Source: Isoetes taiwanensis
Lineage: Eukaryota > Streptophyta > Lycopodiopsida > Isoetales > Isoetaceae
Assembly (NCBI GenBank): GCA_021234155.1
Contig: JAJEKV010000074.1
Span: 2,632,082 to 2,696,081 of the forward strand
Direction: 5' to 3'
Length of the DNA stretch: 64,000 bases
Part shown: positions 21,423 to 33,604 of the stretch, piece by piece
How positions within the stretch are numbered: the first letter of the stretch is position 1
How the letters are laid out: every line of letters starts with the position of its first letter
Translations under genes and position numbers: made by a program
The notes under the pieces: model-generated
What the model saw: the letters and a program-made list of their open reading frames with translations, nothing else
Told to the model about the DNA's origin: nothing
The model's database searches: none

Positions 21423-23006
21423 TGTGACATTCCCCTAGAATATACAATATAAATACGTATATCCTAGGCCCACGTCACTATACAAATCTACATTAGTAGA
21501 CTTGTATGCACCAAGTGTGGGGCCATGGCCAAGTTATTTACATAACTTAGCCAACCTTAGGAGGTGACCCATTTCCACGTGTCTTCGCCACATGGACGTG
21601 CCCTATTGGAGCCAAGTGGCCCTCGTGTGAACCCTAACACATAAAAGGCCAAACCCTAAACCTAGACCACTTTTGGCTCCACCAACTTTTGATCCACTAA
21701 TTTGTGCCCACTGCTCTGATTTGAGGATCGTCTTCGACAGCCAAGGTTGCAGTAGCAGTCCGAAAGCAAAAGCGCAGCAGAGGAGGGTCATCTACTCGAA
21801 CCATCTGCTAGAGATGGAGAACCAAGGAGCCGGCGATAGCTCGTCAGGAGTAGGTACTTCGAGTAGACTCCAGGGAGTTGCATATTGTGTCCTAGTAGAG
21901 CCATTCTAGAACCTATAGTTCTGAGCATGAACCCTAATCAATGAACCCTAACTATAAGTTAGATGCATGTGATTAGGATCAGTTGTTATTCTTGTTATGT
22001 ATCATGTTATGTTGATATATGATGATGGTTGATCTTATGTTTGTTGGGAAGCGGGATAGAGACCTAATAGCCATTATTTAGATGATGCTCCTAGTTTAGA
22101 CCCATTACTTCCCATTATGATGCGGCCTGTGCATAGAGCCCACCTGGCTACGGAGTTTATGGAGTGACTGAGCACCACATAATGGGGTCAGTGGCAAAGT
22201 AGAGGTCCCTGCTGAATGCGGCTACTGGGGACCCATAGCGGGGTAGGCTCATAGTCGGTCACTTCGTGTGGTCTGGGTATGGGTCTGACACTTCCTGGGT
22301 CAATGGTATCGCCCTGACTCTCAAGAGTTGCAAGTGTCGGCTTAGCTCTTGTTTTGGGGACTTCAGTCGGGTATGGACGTGTGTCGCCATGATCCTCTAG
22401 CCGCCCATGGAGCCACTGCACTCCGGAAGGGGGAGATGCAACCCTTCCTACCTCATCGGACCGGGGAGATGCAACCCGGAGTAGTCACGTTGGGTGATAA
22501 CCATGGGATTACGTCTCCGGCAGGTTACAGTCACGTCAGAGCCTAATTTAGCCTATCTGCAAAGTATGCACAGGAGGGGCGGATGGAGTGGTCAACCCTA
22601 GCCATTGTCTATTGCCAGCCCAAGTCATTGCCATAACTCGGTCTATCTGGAGGCCCCAGCCGTCAGTCGACTCCCCCTTGAGTCTGAGCCCTGGGTAGGA
22701 GCCTCTATTTGATGTATTTGACGGATTGTTGTATTCGGTGACATGGATGGATGGATTATCACTACCCTATGGGGTAGTTTATTGTTGTTACGTTATTGCT
22801 AGTGCTTATGTTTTATGTGTTTTTCTTCTGCTGATATAGGGACCCCTAGAGGACGGGAAGTAATGACACCTCTGTGTCCTCTACTCGATAGTCTAGCCAC
22901 CCTAGATGCGAGTTAGACAGAGGGCCCATACGATGGGTAGTCGTTGGATGGGGAAGATCCTTCGTTGTATACTGCGGGCTGTCGTATATAGCGCAAGGAG
23001 CGTTCA
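21423..23006 (+). mobile_element. Solo LTR related to chromovirus B
   Basis: It begins TGTGACATTCC and ends near GAGCGTTCA, about 1584 bp against 1579 bp for the 5' LTR of chromovirus B. Shared blocks include CACAGGAGGGGCGGATGGAG, CCAGCCGTCAGTC and GAGTCTGAGCC in the same order. No primer-binding site follows it and no polypurine tract precedes it, so it is a solo LTR, the usual product of recombination between two LTRs. A target duplication could not be recognised. Confidence 0.7.
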
Positions 23007-23121
23007 TGATGGAAATAACTTTTGACGTTTAATTATATCGATAAATGTAAAGGCTATATTCAGATACATACAACATTATATAGCCTTAATAAGTCTTACA
23101 CTATAATAACATAATAATGTA

Positions 23122-23155
23122 CTAGAAACGTGTGCCCGGCGATGCCGGGCATTGT
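23122..23155 (-). repeat. Third Helitron 3' terminus (minus strand)
   Basis: A at 23121, CTAG at 23122-23125, hairpin TGCCCGGCGATGCCGGGCA at 23133-23151. Same design as the termini at 10689 and 18524 with a diverged stem. The Helitron body would extend to the right; its 5' end was not found. Confidence 0.75.
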
Positions 23156-24377
23156 TCATGGACATGTGGGATGGATAGATGTTATGGCTTTTGTACGCGA
23201 AATAATTAAAATGCTAAAAATATAAGCATGTGATAAGATGAGGCATTCATATTGATGTTATTACCTTAAAGTGCTTGTAATTATTCCCCAAATCTTATTA
23301 TAGTATAAAAATCTATTTTATGTAAAGCATACTTGGACCTGAAGAAATAAATTTTGTTTTCCTACTTGTAAAACTTGAAATGGGATGATGGGTGGATGGG
23401 ATGGGGGAACATTGTGTAGAGAGGACGCATTGCAAAGTGTATGAAACTTGGAAGAAGATTCGAAAATTTATTACATACGTCCCATGGTGCATATGTCAAC
23501 GTGCTCTTACATGGTGGAGGACAAACGAATACTTTGCTTGTATTACTGCTGATATAAAGCACCTAAAAATTTAACGAAAACTAGTTGGTAGACCCTTTAA
23601 AATATATAATCGCATTGTGTGAAGAGCATCATTCTAGTGGGCATGTAGTCACCATGTTGCACCAAAACTAATTGCGCACATACATACCAATATGTCCAAG
23701 GACCAGCTTCCAGAAACACACATCAGAGAACTTGATATTCTTCCTCTATTTTGAGTCACAGCCAAATCAAAATATTTGAACATAGTGACTGCCACAAGAC
23801 AAATAGATGTCAATGGTTAGAGTGAGTGATTGGCACAGAACAAATAGATGTCAATGTTTACCATGGGAGAAAATTTAAAGCTCTCATGCCAAAAGTAGCT
23901 GCAAAAATCCAATCTCCTACAATGTCTCAAATGATGGCATTACATACTTCAATCTTCACATGCATGCTTCTGCTTGTCCCTGTACAAAAACAGAATAAAA
24001 GAGGTCCGCTCTTGGCACTACATTGGGTATTCTGGCTGCAACAGAGGATCATCTGGCGTGTAATAGAGCTAAGCTTTTCGTCCAAATCCATACCCTGTTG
24101 CTGCTCTGCAAAGGAAAGATCATCGACCTCCATGTCCAATCTGGCTCTGAAATGCTCTAACTCCACCTTAACCGGTGAAAACATGGATTAATAAAAAAAC
24201 TCTCTTAGTTGTGAGCAAAGCGAAACAAAAGCATGGGAGAAGAATCATAAGAGAATACCACAGATTGGTGGAGGAGGCAGAGATATCCTCACCACAGCCG
24301 CATTACCTTGTACACGGTGCTTCCTCTATCATAAAATTTCAAAAAAATCCTCCAATATTGGGAGAGTGGCATTGAAT

Positions 24378-24475
24378 GAATGCCGGAACCAGCGTCACGC
24401 AAGGGGGATCGCAAACTGAAAGGGAACGCCGCATGCAGCGTAACATGCGGCGTTCTCAGGCACGGTCCCCAACCC
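24378..24475. repeat. 100-bp palindromic repeat, copy 1
   Basis: Core GGAACGCCGCATGCAGCGT then AACATGCGGCGTTC, a double inverted repeat, followed by AGGCACGG. The left flank AATGCCGGAACCAG is also shared with copy 2. Confidence 0.75.
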
Positions 24476-26387
24476 TGATATAAACACCACCAGCAGGTCC
24501 ACGTGCACATGTGCATCAGCGGCAGCATGTATTATGACAAATTATTACAACAAATAATGTTCTAGGATAAATAACCAACCTCAGGTAACATCAGCTGCAA
24601 GTTCACTTTGATATACTTCACTTATAGCTGCATACAATTTGGACCAAACTCCAGAAGTAGTAATGCATTAACAAAGCATCCATCCATCCTAATCCCAAGT
24701 TCTAATAAAGACCTAGAGATGAGTAGAGCATATAGCTCTGTTTAATTTTTCAAAGCTCAAGTTGCACCTGCAAAGTAATTAAACAGAATTTTGCTTGAGA
24801 TGGCTAACAAAAACAATAACATAATACTTTGATTTACTTAAGATAAATCAAATAAACCTTAAAATTCAGGAAGCAAGTACTCACCTTGGCTTGCCCTCTG
24901 TTTTGCTCATGCTGGATCCCTCTATTTGTGACTTCTGTTGAAAACCAGAGCAGAAGATGAAATAAAACAGGAATACAACTTCAACATCGCAATCAAGAGA
25001 AAAATGGTCTACTGAAAAAACAAATAGTATTCTCATGGAGAAATAGATCTATATATTTGATGCAAAATTGTTGCATGTGCATACTTTGCTTAATTTCCAC
25101 ATATGCAACACTCATTCTTTCTCTGACGTTGCTTCAAAACCATCTAATAGTCAGCCAAATAATGTTTGATACGAAGTTCCAGTCCTTTTAGGCGCAAAAA
25201 TTCCCAATTTGAAAAATATAGGTCAGGCAATTCTACAAATGAAGTTTAATAGAAGCCAGATAAAAGATGAAATTATAAACTCAAGAAGTAAGTTGGAAAA
25301 AAAATCACCTTCAAAGATCTATATAGAGTGGTTGCTGAGAAGCTCCTCATACCTGCAAACATAAAAAAGAAGCATTGCTAGCCACCAAACGTGGATTTCA
25401 AGATTGACACTGCATAATATGGTATTCAATGACATGCTCATTAAATACTTTTAACTTGACCAAATTACTTCCAAAATTAATTAAGAAATGATGCCATCAC
25501 TCAGTTTCAAAAACCAGACATGACTTTGCAAGTGTAGATGTTTTACCTCAACATTTTGCAAGCCCATTAGTTGTTCGTGATTCTTAAACAATGTCTTATA
25601 TGTCAATGCAAGCCTGGCAAAATAAAAGTAGAACATGATATAATAGGTAGTCAAAGTCACGCTTCTAAAAATCAGACCTTGTATTTATTTCTTTTACCTT
25701 GGTTTCAATACAGTATTCTGAAGCAGCAATCAATCAGACAACCACTTCTTAAGACAGAGTAAGATAATGAAATGGTGCATATCCAAGAATTCAGACACCA
25801 AGATAGCATTGTGTGCTGCTTCTACTCGCTGTAATGCCCTGTATAAGTTGTAAACAAAATCAGCGCAATTAGATAAAGAGTCCTCTGCAATGAATAGAGG
25901 TCTTGAAAGTCCATCTGGAAAATAAGAAACCCAATTTGTAAATAATGCATTTATTTGAGAATATAGTACATGGATCATACCGTGCTCTGCATAAAAGAAG
26001 CCAGCTGCTTTGATCTTCACCAACCCTAGACACCAATGCACTCATCTGCATCAATGCTCTGATCCGTCGAGGCCTGCCGTCTTGTTGACTACTCTTTGAA
26101 ACTTGATAACGGATCTCCAAGTATTAACAGACTTGTTGCTTGCAGATAAAATGCTATAACAAAAAAATCGGCAGTGTCGTTGCAGATAAACGCCATGGAA
26201 GAAAAGATGTCTATAGAGTCTGGGCTTTACTCACCTACTCCGCGCAGCTCAAGGATCAGACGACCCAGTGAGGCAGCAAGATGACAGAGCAGTGAGAAAT
26301 TTGTAGGAAGGAGGGATTTGCGTCGAAGTTGTTTTTCATTCGAAATATTTTCGGCCAGTTCAAATTTCCATTGAATGCCATTGAATG

Positions 26388-26482
26388 CCGACAACCAGTA
26401 TCCCGCAGGGGCAACGCAAAGTGGAAGGGAACGCCGCATGCGGCGTAACATGCGGCGTTCCAGGCACGGTTTCCAACCTTAT
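26388..26482. repeat. 100-bp palindromic repeat, copy 2
   Basis: Core GGAACGCCGCATGCGGCGT then AACATGCGGCGTTC and AGGCACGG, in the same orientation as copy 1 and 2.0 kb away. Possibly a small MITE. Confidence 0.75.
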
Positions 26483-27049
26483 TCCAAAATAAAAAAGAAG
26501 ATTTAGAAGTCACAAATTAAGACAAAATCTTATAAGTCCTATCCATGTCGTGATGTGCTCCCATCCGTTTGTTGCCATTACTTCTATTGCCCCACCAAGT
26601 AGCACTTCACGTTAGTTTAATTAATAAATTGTGGTTTTCTAGGGGTCCACCCCCTTTAATTTAACCTACATGAATGCAACATTTCCCCGGCATAGGGGGA
26701 GGATGCTTCCCCTATAATGGCCATGGAGATGTGTCCTATCATGCCTAAGATGAATGCATGTCTAATGCCTACACCTTTCTTCACCCTTGGCATAGGAGGT
26801 GGCTTATCCTGCATAATAGCCATAGACTCTAGGTGGCTCCTATCATGCACTTATCCATGATCTCTGTTCTAAGACTCATGCATTCTTGCTTAATCTATAG
26901 GCATTAAATCATGGCATAAGGAACATTAAAAATGATCCCATCATCGCTCATGACCACATGCTTGCCTCTACATGCATCCTGAATACTCATAGATGAATGC
27001 ATATACTCTTTTGATCCTTGACTGCCAGATCTTTGCTGAATGCATGCAC

Positions 27050-27382
27050 TCACCTTCTCTTTTGATGTCGACAATATCGATGGCGAGTTGTCCCTTGCAC
27101 TGTTCGTAAACTGTGGGTACTGCATTTAATGATCGAATTTAAGTACACACGTTGCGTCTTAACTGATAAGTGTTTCCACTTGATCAAATATTGGAGGACT
27201 TGAGATCTTCTTGTTTTCTTATATGTTTTATCAAGAAGAGCTTCTGGAACAATCTTAAGTTGTTCTTCAATCATTACTAATAAAGTTGGAGTCTCCAATA
27301 TCTCCTCTGGATTAGGAGTATGCTTCTTAAGAAGGCTTATATGGAAGGCTTTATGAACTGTCAAGTGTGCGGGGAGATCCAA
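27050..27382 (-). pseudogene. Integrase C-terminus and chromodomain of copy D
   Basis: Frame with AFHISLLKKHTPNPEE, then VLQYLIKWKHL, the chromodomain core also seen in element B (YLVKWKHLPV). It lacks the downstream W of the cage strand because of a frameshift. In the family this domain follows the integrase and binds chromatin, steering insertion. Confidence 0.8.
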
Positions 27383-28339
27383 TTTATAGGATTGATTACC
27401 TATCCTTTGAATGATTTAGAATGGTCTCGCCCACCTTGAAGCAAGCTTCTTGCAATTGCCGATGTGGAGGTTTGCTTGTTTGACTTTTATTTTGAGTCAA
27501 ACATTATTCTCTACTTGGAATTTTCTTTTGGTCCTATGCTTATTGGCTATGCTCTTTTGTCTACTTCTTGCTGCCAAGAGCTGGCGTCAAACTTCTTGAA
27601 CCAATTACTGCATCTCTATCCAGCATTTATTGAGAAAGTTCTACCTTGGACAACACTATCAAGTAAATATAGTCACCCCATTTTGACTGCATATTCCATA
27701 CATAGTTCCTCAGCATGTCTTCTAATATATGATTTGTACGTTCTGCATGCCCACCATCAGTTTGGGAATGATATGTTATACTCCAAAACAACTTTGTGTG
27801 GGTCGTGTTGAAGATGTCCTTCCAGAAGGCACTTATGAACTTAGGGCCTCTGTCGGAGATGATTTTCCTTGGAATCCCGTGCGATCTGAATATTTCCTTT
27901 GCTTAAAGCAAGACGGTGTTCAAGATTGTATCTGTGGTTTGAGACGACAAAAAGTGAGTCATCTTTGATGCTCGTCGAGCAGTACTAACTACTAAGGCAC
28001 CATGGCCCCTTGCTGTTCTTGGAAGTCTGGCTATAAAATCCATGCTCACAATCTTCTATTTCTCATTTGGCACTGCCAAGGGTTCTAAGGTTCCCGGAAT
28101 TCAAAGTTGCTATGTTTTCGTTCGTTGTAGCTGACGCTGCCGAATGTAGTTGGTGATGTCCTTCTCCATGCCAGCCAAAGTAATTACTTTTTATCTTATC
28201 ATGAATCCTGTGTGGTCGGCTATTGTATTATCATGAGTATCATGAAGAATTAACTTCCTTACTCTTGATGCCTCTGGGATGCAACGATTATCCTTGTGAT
28301 ATAAAGGTTGTCTTCCTCTTTATATCTTTTATAAGCTTG

Positions 28340-29200
28340 GCTGCGCTGGAACGTCACATTATTTACTTCCAGAAGGTGGTGGCTATGGATGAAGCCCGGC
28401 TGCCCAACCTTGCTTTGGCAGTGGTGATGGGCCCTTGGCGACTCAAAGCTTCTTTGGAAAGACAAGCAAGCCCGGTGGTTCTCGCTATGGAATGTGCGAA
28501 TACGCGATGTGGACCGGTGCATACACCGAAGGAACACGCCTTGAAGCGAGATTTGGATGCTTGCTTCATGGCCAAGCTTTGGGATCTGAGAGGCCCCCCA
28601 CATGTCAAGGTGGCAAATTATCGAGAGCGAGTTAATCCCATGCTCACGAGGGGCCCACACCACTACGTGCACCCATCTACCCATGAAAAAGCGCCAGGTG
28701 ATTGCTTCCATTCGCCGCAGTGCACACCACCTCGCATTGAGACAGGGAGATGGATTCGGGCCGCGTGAGGACCGAGTCCGCCAATCGCCGTCAACGAGGC
28801 GCCATTGAGGATGAAAGTCACGCCCTCGTGCCTGTCCGGCGTCATTTGAGCATATCCGGGGCTCGGTATGCTTTCGATTATTTGTGCCCCATCGGGCCTT
28901 GCATGAGCTAATGAGCCGCGACCTCGTAGGCTTGTTGGGATCGTACCTCCGGGGGGTAATGGATCTGCCGACTTCGCTTATGCCCCCTCGTCCGGCATTA
29001 ACCTCAATTGTACTTGTGATTATGTATATAAGCATGCGGTATGTCAAGATCCTTATTGCTACTAAGGTTTTTCCCCCGAAAACCCTTCGGGGTGGGGGTT
29101 TTTTAATCCTGGTAGTAATACGCCTGCTGCTTTCTCTTTGTACTTGGGTCCCATAGGCCAGTTGGTCTCCGTGGACGATAAAATCATATTCTATTCTATT
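28340..29200. other. 0.86-kb GC-rich insertion of unknown origin in copy D
   Basis: Comparison with element B places the break between the RNase H tail and the H2C2 finger. The inserted DNA is GC-richer than its surroundings, has long open frames on both strands without family signature, and contains an inverted repeat around CCCCCGAAAACCCTTCGGGG (29068-29100). No target duplication was recognised. Confidence 0.5.
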
Positions 29201-29740
29201 CTCTTCCTTTATCTGTCCTTGCTTCCTTGCCAGAACAAGCCCATACTTCCTTGATCTCTTTGCTTGAGTGCAAAATCTGTTGAATCTTTTTGCCAAATTC
29301 ATTGGACAAGGTGGAGATAGCATTGCAATGCACTCGAATCTCCAATAGTCGTCGAGAGAGTGTGCCATCAACCACATTTAGTTTACCTTGTTTATAGAGT
29401 ACCTCAAAGTTTTACTCTTCAAGGAATTCCATCCAGTGTCTTCACCTCAAATTCAAGATATATTTGAGGCTTTGGTGGTCTGTATCCATCTGAAATCGCC
29501 TCCAAGCAAATAATGCCTCATATGCATAAAGCCCTTATGTCCCTTAGACATTCTTGATCATGGGTGAAACAATGTAACTCGACATTGTTCATCTTTTTGG
29601 AGTCGTATGCGATTACTCTTCCTTCTTGCATGAGGACTCCTCCAGTTGCCACCCACTTGCATCTGTTGGCAATGTGCAACCCAATCTTTGACTTTCTTGT
29701 GCTTAGTGAGATCTGAGAAAGGGGCTGCTCACTTAGCAAA
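29200..29740 (-). pseudogene. RNase H region of copy D
   Basis: Contains GGVLMQEGRVIAYDSKKMNN and, further on in broken frames, counterparts of the tether to integrase. It is the Ty3/gypsy RT-RNase H block in which the first catalytic Asp precedes GAVLMQ. Decayed. Confidence 0.75.
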
Positions 29741-30703
29741 ATCTTTTACAATTTGCCTATAATAATCTGCAAGGCATAAGAAGTTTCTCTCTTTGGACAT
29801 ATTCTTTGGAGCTGGCCAATTGACTATCACTTCAATCGTTACTGGATCGGCAGAGATTCCTTCTGGAGTCCCTACATGCCCGACGTATTCCATCTTACTT
29901 GTTGCAAAATAGCACTTCTAGAGTTTAGTATAAAAACGATATCGTCTTAGCTTAATACTATTCTCAAATGAACCAGATGTTCCGCCATGGACTTACTGTA
30001 CTTTAGAATGCCATCCAAAAAGAATGATGATAAAATCATCTAAAAAGTTTATAAAGACGTCATTCGCTAGCCGCATAAATGTTGTTGTCGGGGCATTTAT
30101 AGACAAAAAGGCGTCACTGTAACTTATAGTGATCATACTGCATTCTAAAACCTGTCTTATGGATGTTTTCCTCCTTGTTGATTTGATGACATCGAGATCT
30201 TAGATTGAATTTGAAGAATTGCTCCCTGGACCTAGTCCATTAGGGCCTATTGGGTTGGCTTCCCAAAGGGAACAGTTGCCACGAATGGTTATATGCTTGG
30301 CCGAAGGAACTGAAGTTCCAACAACTTCTTCCATTGCCTCTTGAGCTCTATTATCTGGCTTTGCATCTGGTGCAAAAGTAAATCTGCATTTGATTTTTTC
30401 GATTTTCATCTGAAAGAATGTCATGAAGCTCTTTAATTAGATCACAATTGCCTTAGATAACTGATTGAAACTAAGGTCTTCCTTTATATACTTGCAATCA
30501 GGGTCGACAGCTTACAGCTTATGATATATGTGACCTCATCTCTTTCAATGTACTTACCTAGCTTTTTGGGTGACATCATGCATTGCATGACTGAAATGAC
30601 TGAAATGACTTCCTTAACTTTAATTGTAAGGTGCTTGCCATTTGCTACTAGGATGGAAATTTCTTGCTCATGGCAACCAATTATTCCCTTAGCCGGGTTT
30701 TAA

Positions 30704-30979
30704 TTATTCCATGTCTACTATGAGGTCATACTTGTCGCTGATAACTTCGGCGCAGACGCTTAACTTTGCTCCGCTTAAGGTGATGTCGAAGTTGACTTTG
30801 GTTCTTTTGGTGCTGCGAATTGTTGCATCTTGCCATACTTTTCGATGTAGTCTTAGACTTAGGAGTCTTATCATTAGAGATATTTGCCATCTAGGAGATG
30901 CAAGTTTATGAGTTACTGAATTATTTATATAAGTCCTTTGGCCGCAAGGTTTTGTCATCAAGACATTTCCTTTGGTCAC
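30704..30979 (-). pseudogene. Protease region of copy D
   Basis: Contains VNFDITLSGAKLSVCAEVIS and KYDLIVDME, matching the segment after the DSGSSHNF active site of element B (INFDIDLPGINIQ, KYDLIIGMEYLG). The active-site triad itself lies beyond a frameshift. Confidence 0.7.
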
Positions 30980-31425
30980 AAAAGTATATGCAATGAAATA
31001 ATTATTCTCGTTCTAAACAGAGTTGCAAATGAAACGAGAGGGGAACGTTGAAACGGGAGCAAAAGGAATATTCCTCGAAGATTCCTTTTTTTTCAAAAAA
31101 AAAGGCTAAAATGAGGTTAAAAAAAAAAAAAGACATGAAACTGTATCTTGACCCCCTCCCAAAAAAAAAATCACTAATTTTGTTGTGCAATGAGAGAATT
31201 AGCTATTTCAAAGTGACACTTTTCTAGCAATAAGAATTTGGATGAAGTATGTTTTTAGAGAGAACCTCTAATTTGAGGGAACAGATATTTTAACCAAAAC
31301 TTTAAGTGAAGTTTACAATTGAAATTGTAGTATTTTCAAAAATTGAACACAAAATCTTCACATTCACTTATAAAATTCTGATCTTTTTTACAAGACTTAG
31401 TTGTGTACAAAAGTGTGAGGAGTGA

Positions 31426-33173
31426 TCACGAGAGGGATCCAAAGACATCTTCATCCTCATTTATGCCATCTTCGTCACCTTCGCTTCTTTCGTTGTCGCT
31501 TGAGGAAGTGCTTGAGTTATCTTCCTCGTCACTGTCAACAGAGGCTGAAGCATTACCACCCTCTTCTTCATCTTCTTCCTCGTAGCTACATGCCTTTTTA
31601 AGTAAATTGATTGTTCTCTGGCGTAAACGATTGTCAGAATTCAATTTGAAATCATAACATAGAATACTCACTTTGCGTAAGTCTAGCTCATCCCTATTAC
31701 CCACTCTCTTTAGTTTTTTCCCCTTGCCTTTTCATTTCTAAATCATATCTGCCTTCAAAAGCATTTTCTGAACGTGTAGCCATCCAGTGAATCTTGAGTT
31801 TAGTCACCAAGCCTTTCTCTTTGACTGTGTCAAGTACTTTTGCTATCCAGAAAGGTCGCCCTTTATCATCGTCCTCAGTCGGAGTAGCAATCAACATACC
31901 TTTGGTAATTTCTGTGATATTACCTGCAGGCTCATTTTTGCGTCTTGGCCCGAGGTACATGACCCGATCCTCATCTTCCTGTCTTGGTGGTGCTCTTTGC
32001 TCTTGGGCCTGCCTGGTTCTGGAGTTCATGGAAGGCATTAGGCCAATGGAAAGCTTCCTCCATTTGCCTTAGAGCTAAGTTTCGATTCACAATCGTTTGT
32101 TCAGCAAAGAAGCTTCTCCACCACATTTGGTCTTCTTCTAAGAAGTACTTAAAGCCCGCAGAAATTCCACTTTCAATTGCTTTTAAGGAGTTAGCCGGGG
32201 TGCTTTTCTTACGCTTTGACTCTTTTGGGTTTTGAGAGGAAGTCTGCTTTCGGCCGTTCTACTAAGCAAGTGTCAGGAATATACTTAAGGAAGCGCAACC
32301 CCTCTGGTGGACTCCAGTCTTTAGTAGTGGTGTATTTCTTCCCTTGTAAAAAACTTTGTCCATCCATCAAGTAAAACTTGATGTGGTGTTGAAACGTAAT
32401 ATCGTTCAACTTGTTCACAGCTTCTTCTCTAGAGCCGCGTCGAGAGAAAACAAATTCCCTAAAGTCGGCCAGTCTCCACTAGAAGTTGAACCAGCATGGG
32501 GAGTGTAAGAGTCTTCAATGATTCAAACCAAAGTAGGAAGACAAAAAGCCTTCTTTCTTCTTAGGCGAGCGTAAAATCTCTCTTGAACATCCGGTCTATC
32601 GATCATGAGTGTGCCCTACAAGTAAGAATCCAAGCTTGACTTTTTTGAAGATCCCTAGCTCCACTAGCATGGCACAGTAAGCAAAGAGTGTTTGATTCTT
32701 GTTCTCCCTTGTAGTGTTGTCAAGCTGCAGGTAGAGCACTGGAGGTAATTGCTCTTGCTCACAAAGCACCTTGTTAAGAATTGTAACAGTGAGGTTCGGG
32801 TCACCATGCAAGTTAGGATACATCAAAAAGACATTGCACTTTAGACTTCCTTTGAAGACCATAGCTCCAACAAGGTGGACCTTAACAAAGCAGTCCTCTG
32901 GCACATCTTTAGGAATATTCAAGAAATGAGGAATAGTAGTCTTTTTTTGATCCATCCCATCAATCACAACAGACATATACTGCAGTGGACGTTCAAGAGC
33001 TTTTTTCCTGTGCTGCTTCCTTCTCTCGGCTGCTTGTTGGTCACGGTGTCTAGCAAGCTTCTGTTGCACGATATCTGTTCAAGAATTCAGGTGAAAAAAA
33101 TTCTTTGAAACAAGTTAGAGAATGAAGAACTTCAACTTACTTTTTTCGACCTCAGTCTTTGCAGTTTCTTTTT
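31426..33173 (-). pseudogene. DUF7869-like DDE transposase gene, copy 2
   Basis: A short 5' exon ends at 33141; intron 33075-33140 has GTAAGT and CTTGAACAG. The main exon (33074 to about 32596) carries VVIDGMDQKKTTIPHF, LQLDNTTRENKNQTLF, ELGIFKKVKLGFL and VGHTHD, the core blocks of the family. Frameshifts follow; later pieces are 32209-32418 (KDWSPPEGLRFLKYIP) and 31697-32038. The latter contains KGMLIATPTEDDDKGRPFWI followed by AKVLDT, a small-barrel reader-like segment comparable to PVWLGF in copy 1. It ends in an acidic tail (31426-31704). The cysteine-containing N-terminal part seen in copy 1 is missing. It starts only about 100 bp from the divergent ParB gene. Confidence 0.7.
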
Positions 33174-33360
33174 GGAAAAAAATGCGCTCTCACTTCTTTA
33201 TTCGACTTCCGCAGCTCCAGTCGCCAGACCCAGCGCCTCCGCAAATTTCCGCTCGAGCTGTATTCCGAATTGCATAGGCATAAGATGGACAGGTTAGTGC
33301 GACTTGTTTTTTGTACGTGCTTTTAATCATTTAAGTTAGACGTACTGTCCTTCTGTCTAG

Positions 33361-33604
33361 CCAAAGTGTATTCCCGAATACACTTCGGCTTTCATTTGTA
33401 AGCCAAAGTGTATTCCGGAATACACTTTTGCCTATCAACGAAAGCCGAAGTGTATTCCGGAATACACTTTGGTTCCGGAATACACTTTGGTAAACCAAAG
33501 TGTATTCCGGAATACACTTTGGCTGAACTGTGTAAGGAAAAGTGTATTCGGGAATACATTTTGCTTTACTTTGTGCGGCAAAAGTGTCGGGAATACACTT
33601 TGGC
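33361..33604. repeat. TGTATTCCGGAATACA palindrome cluster (intron 1)
   Basis: Six copies plus a half copy near 33361, 33403, 33446, 33473 (half), 33495, 33538 and 33580. The full unit is a 28-30 bp palindrome, the 16-bp core extended by CCAAAG and CTTTGG. The open frames through it simply translate the repeat. Confidence 0.9.

Larger units (their letters stand above)
23156..26639. other. Probable Helitron body with unrecognised gene-like pieces
   Basis: Minus-strand frames at 23927-24184 (contains RARLDMEVDDLSFAEQQQ) and 25730-26041 (contains LYRALQRVEAAHNAILVSEF) look like exons separated by AT-rich introns, possibly one captured minus-strand gene, but I cannot name it. Two copies of a 100-bp palindromic repeat lie at 24378 and 26388. 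Confidence 0.4.
26640..30985 (-). mobile_element. Decayed Ty3/gypsy chromovirus copy D
   Basis: Reading right to left there are remnants of protease (30704-30979), reverse transcriptase, RNase H (29518-29739), H2C2 zinc finger, integrase core and chromodomain (27050-27382), in the order of element B and clearly similar to it. Every domain has stops and frameshifts. The minus-strand pol is interrupted by an unrelated 0.86-kb insertion at about 28340-29200. The segment 26640-27040 resembles the 3' untranslated region of B (repeated TGCATTGATAGG-like words). No LTR was recognised on either side; candidate transposon 2 begins where the 5' part of this copy is lost. Confidence 0.8.

Noticed and set aside
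22188-22546. Moderately long frames on both strands near 22.3 kb
   Set aside because: They fall in the solo LTR and in the segment shared with the LTRs of chromovirus B, which is non-coding there.
28259-29377. A 372-codon minus-strand frame
   Set aside because: It fuses gypsy RNase H remnants with the unrelated 0.86-kb insertion; a chance open frame, not a gene.
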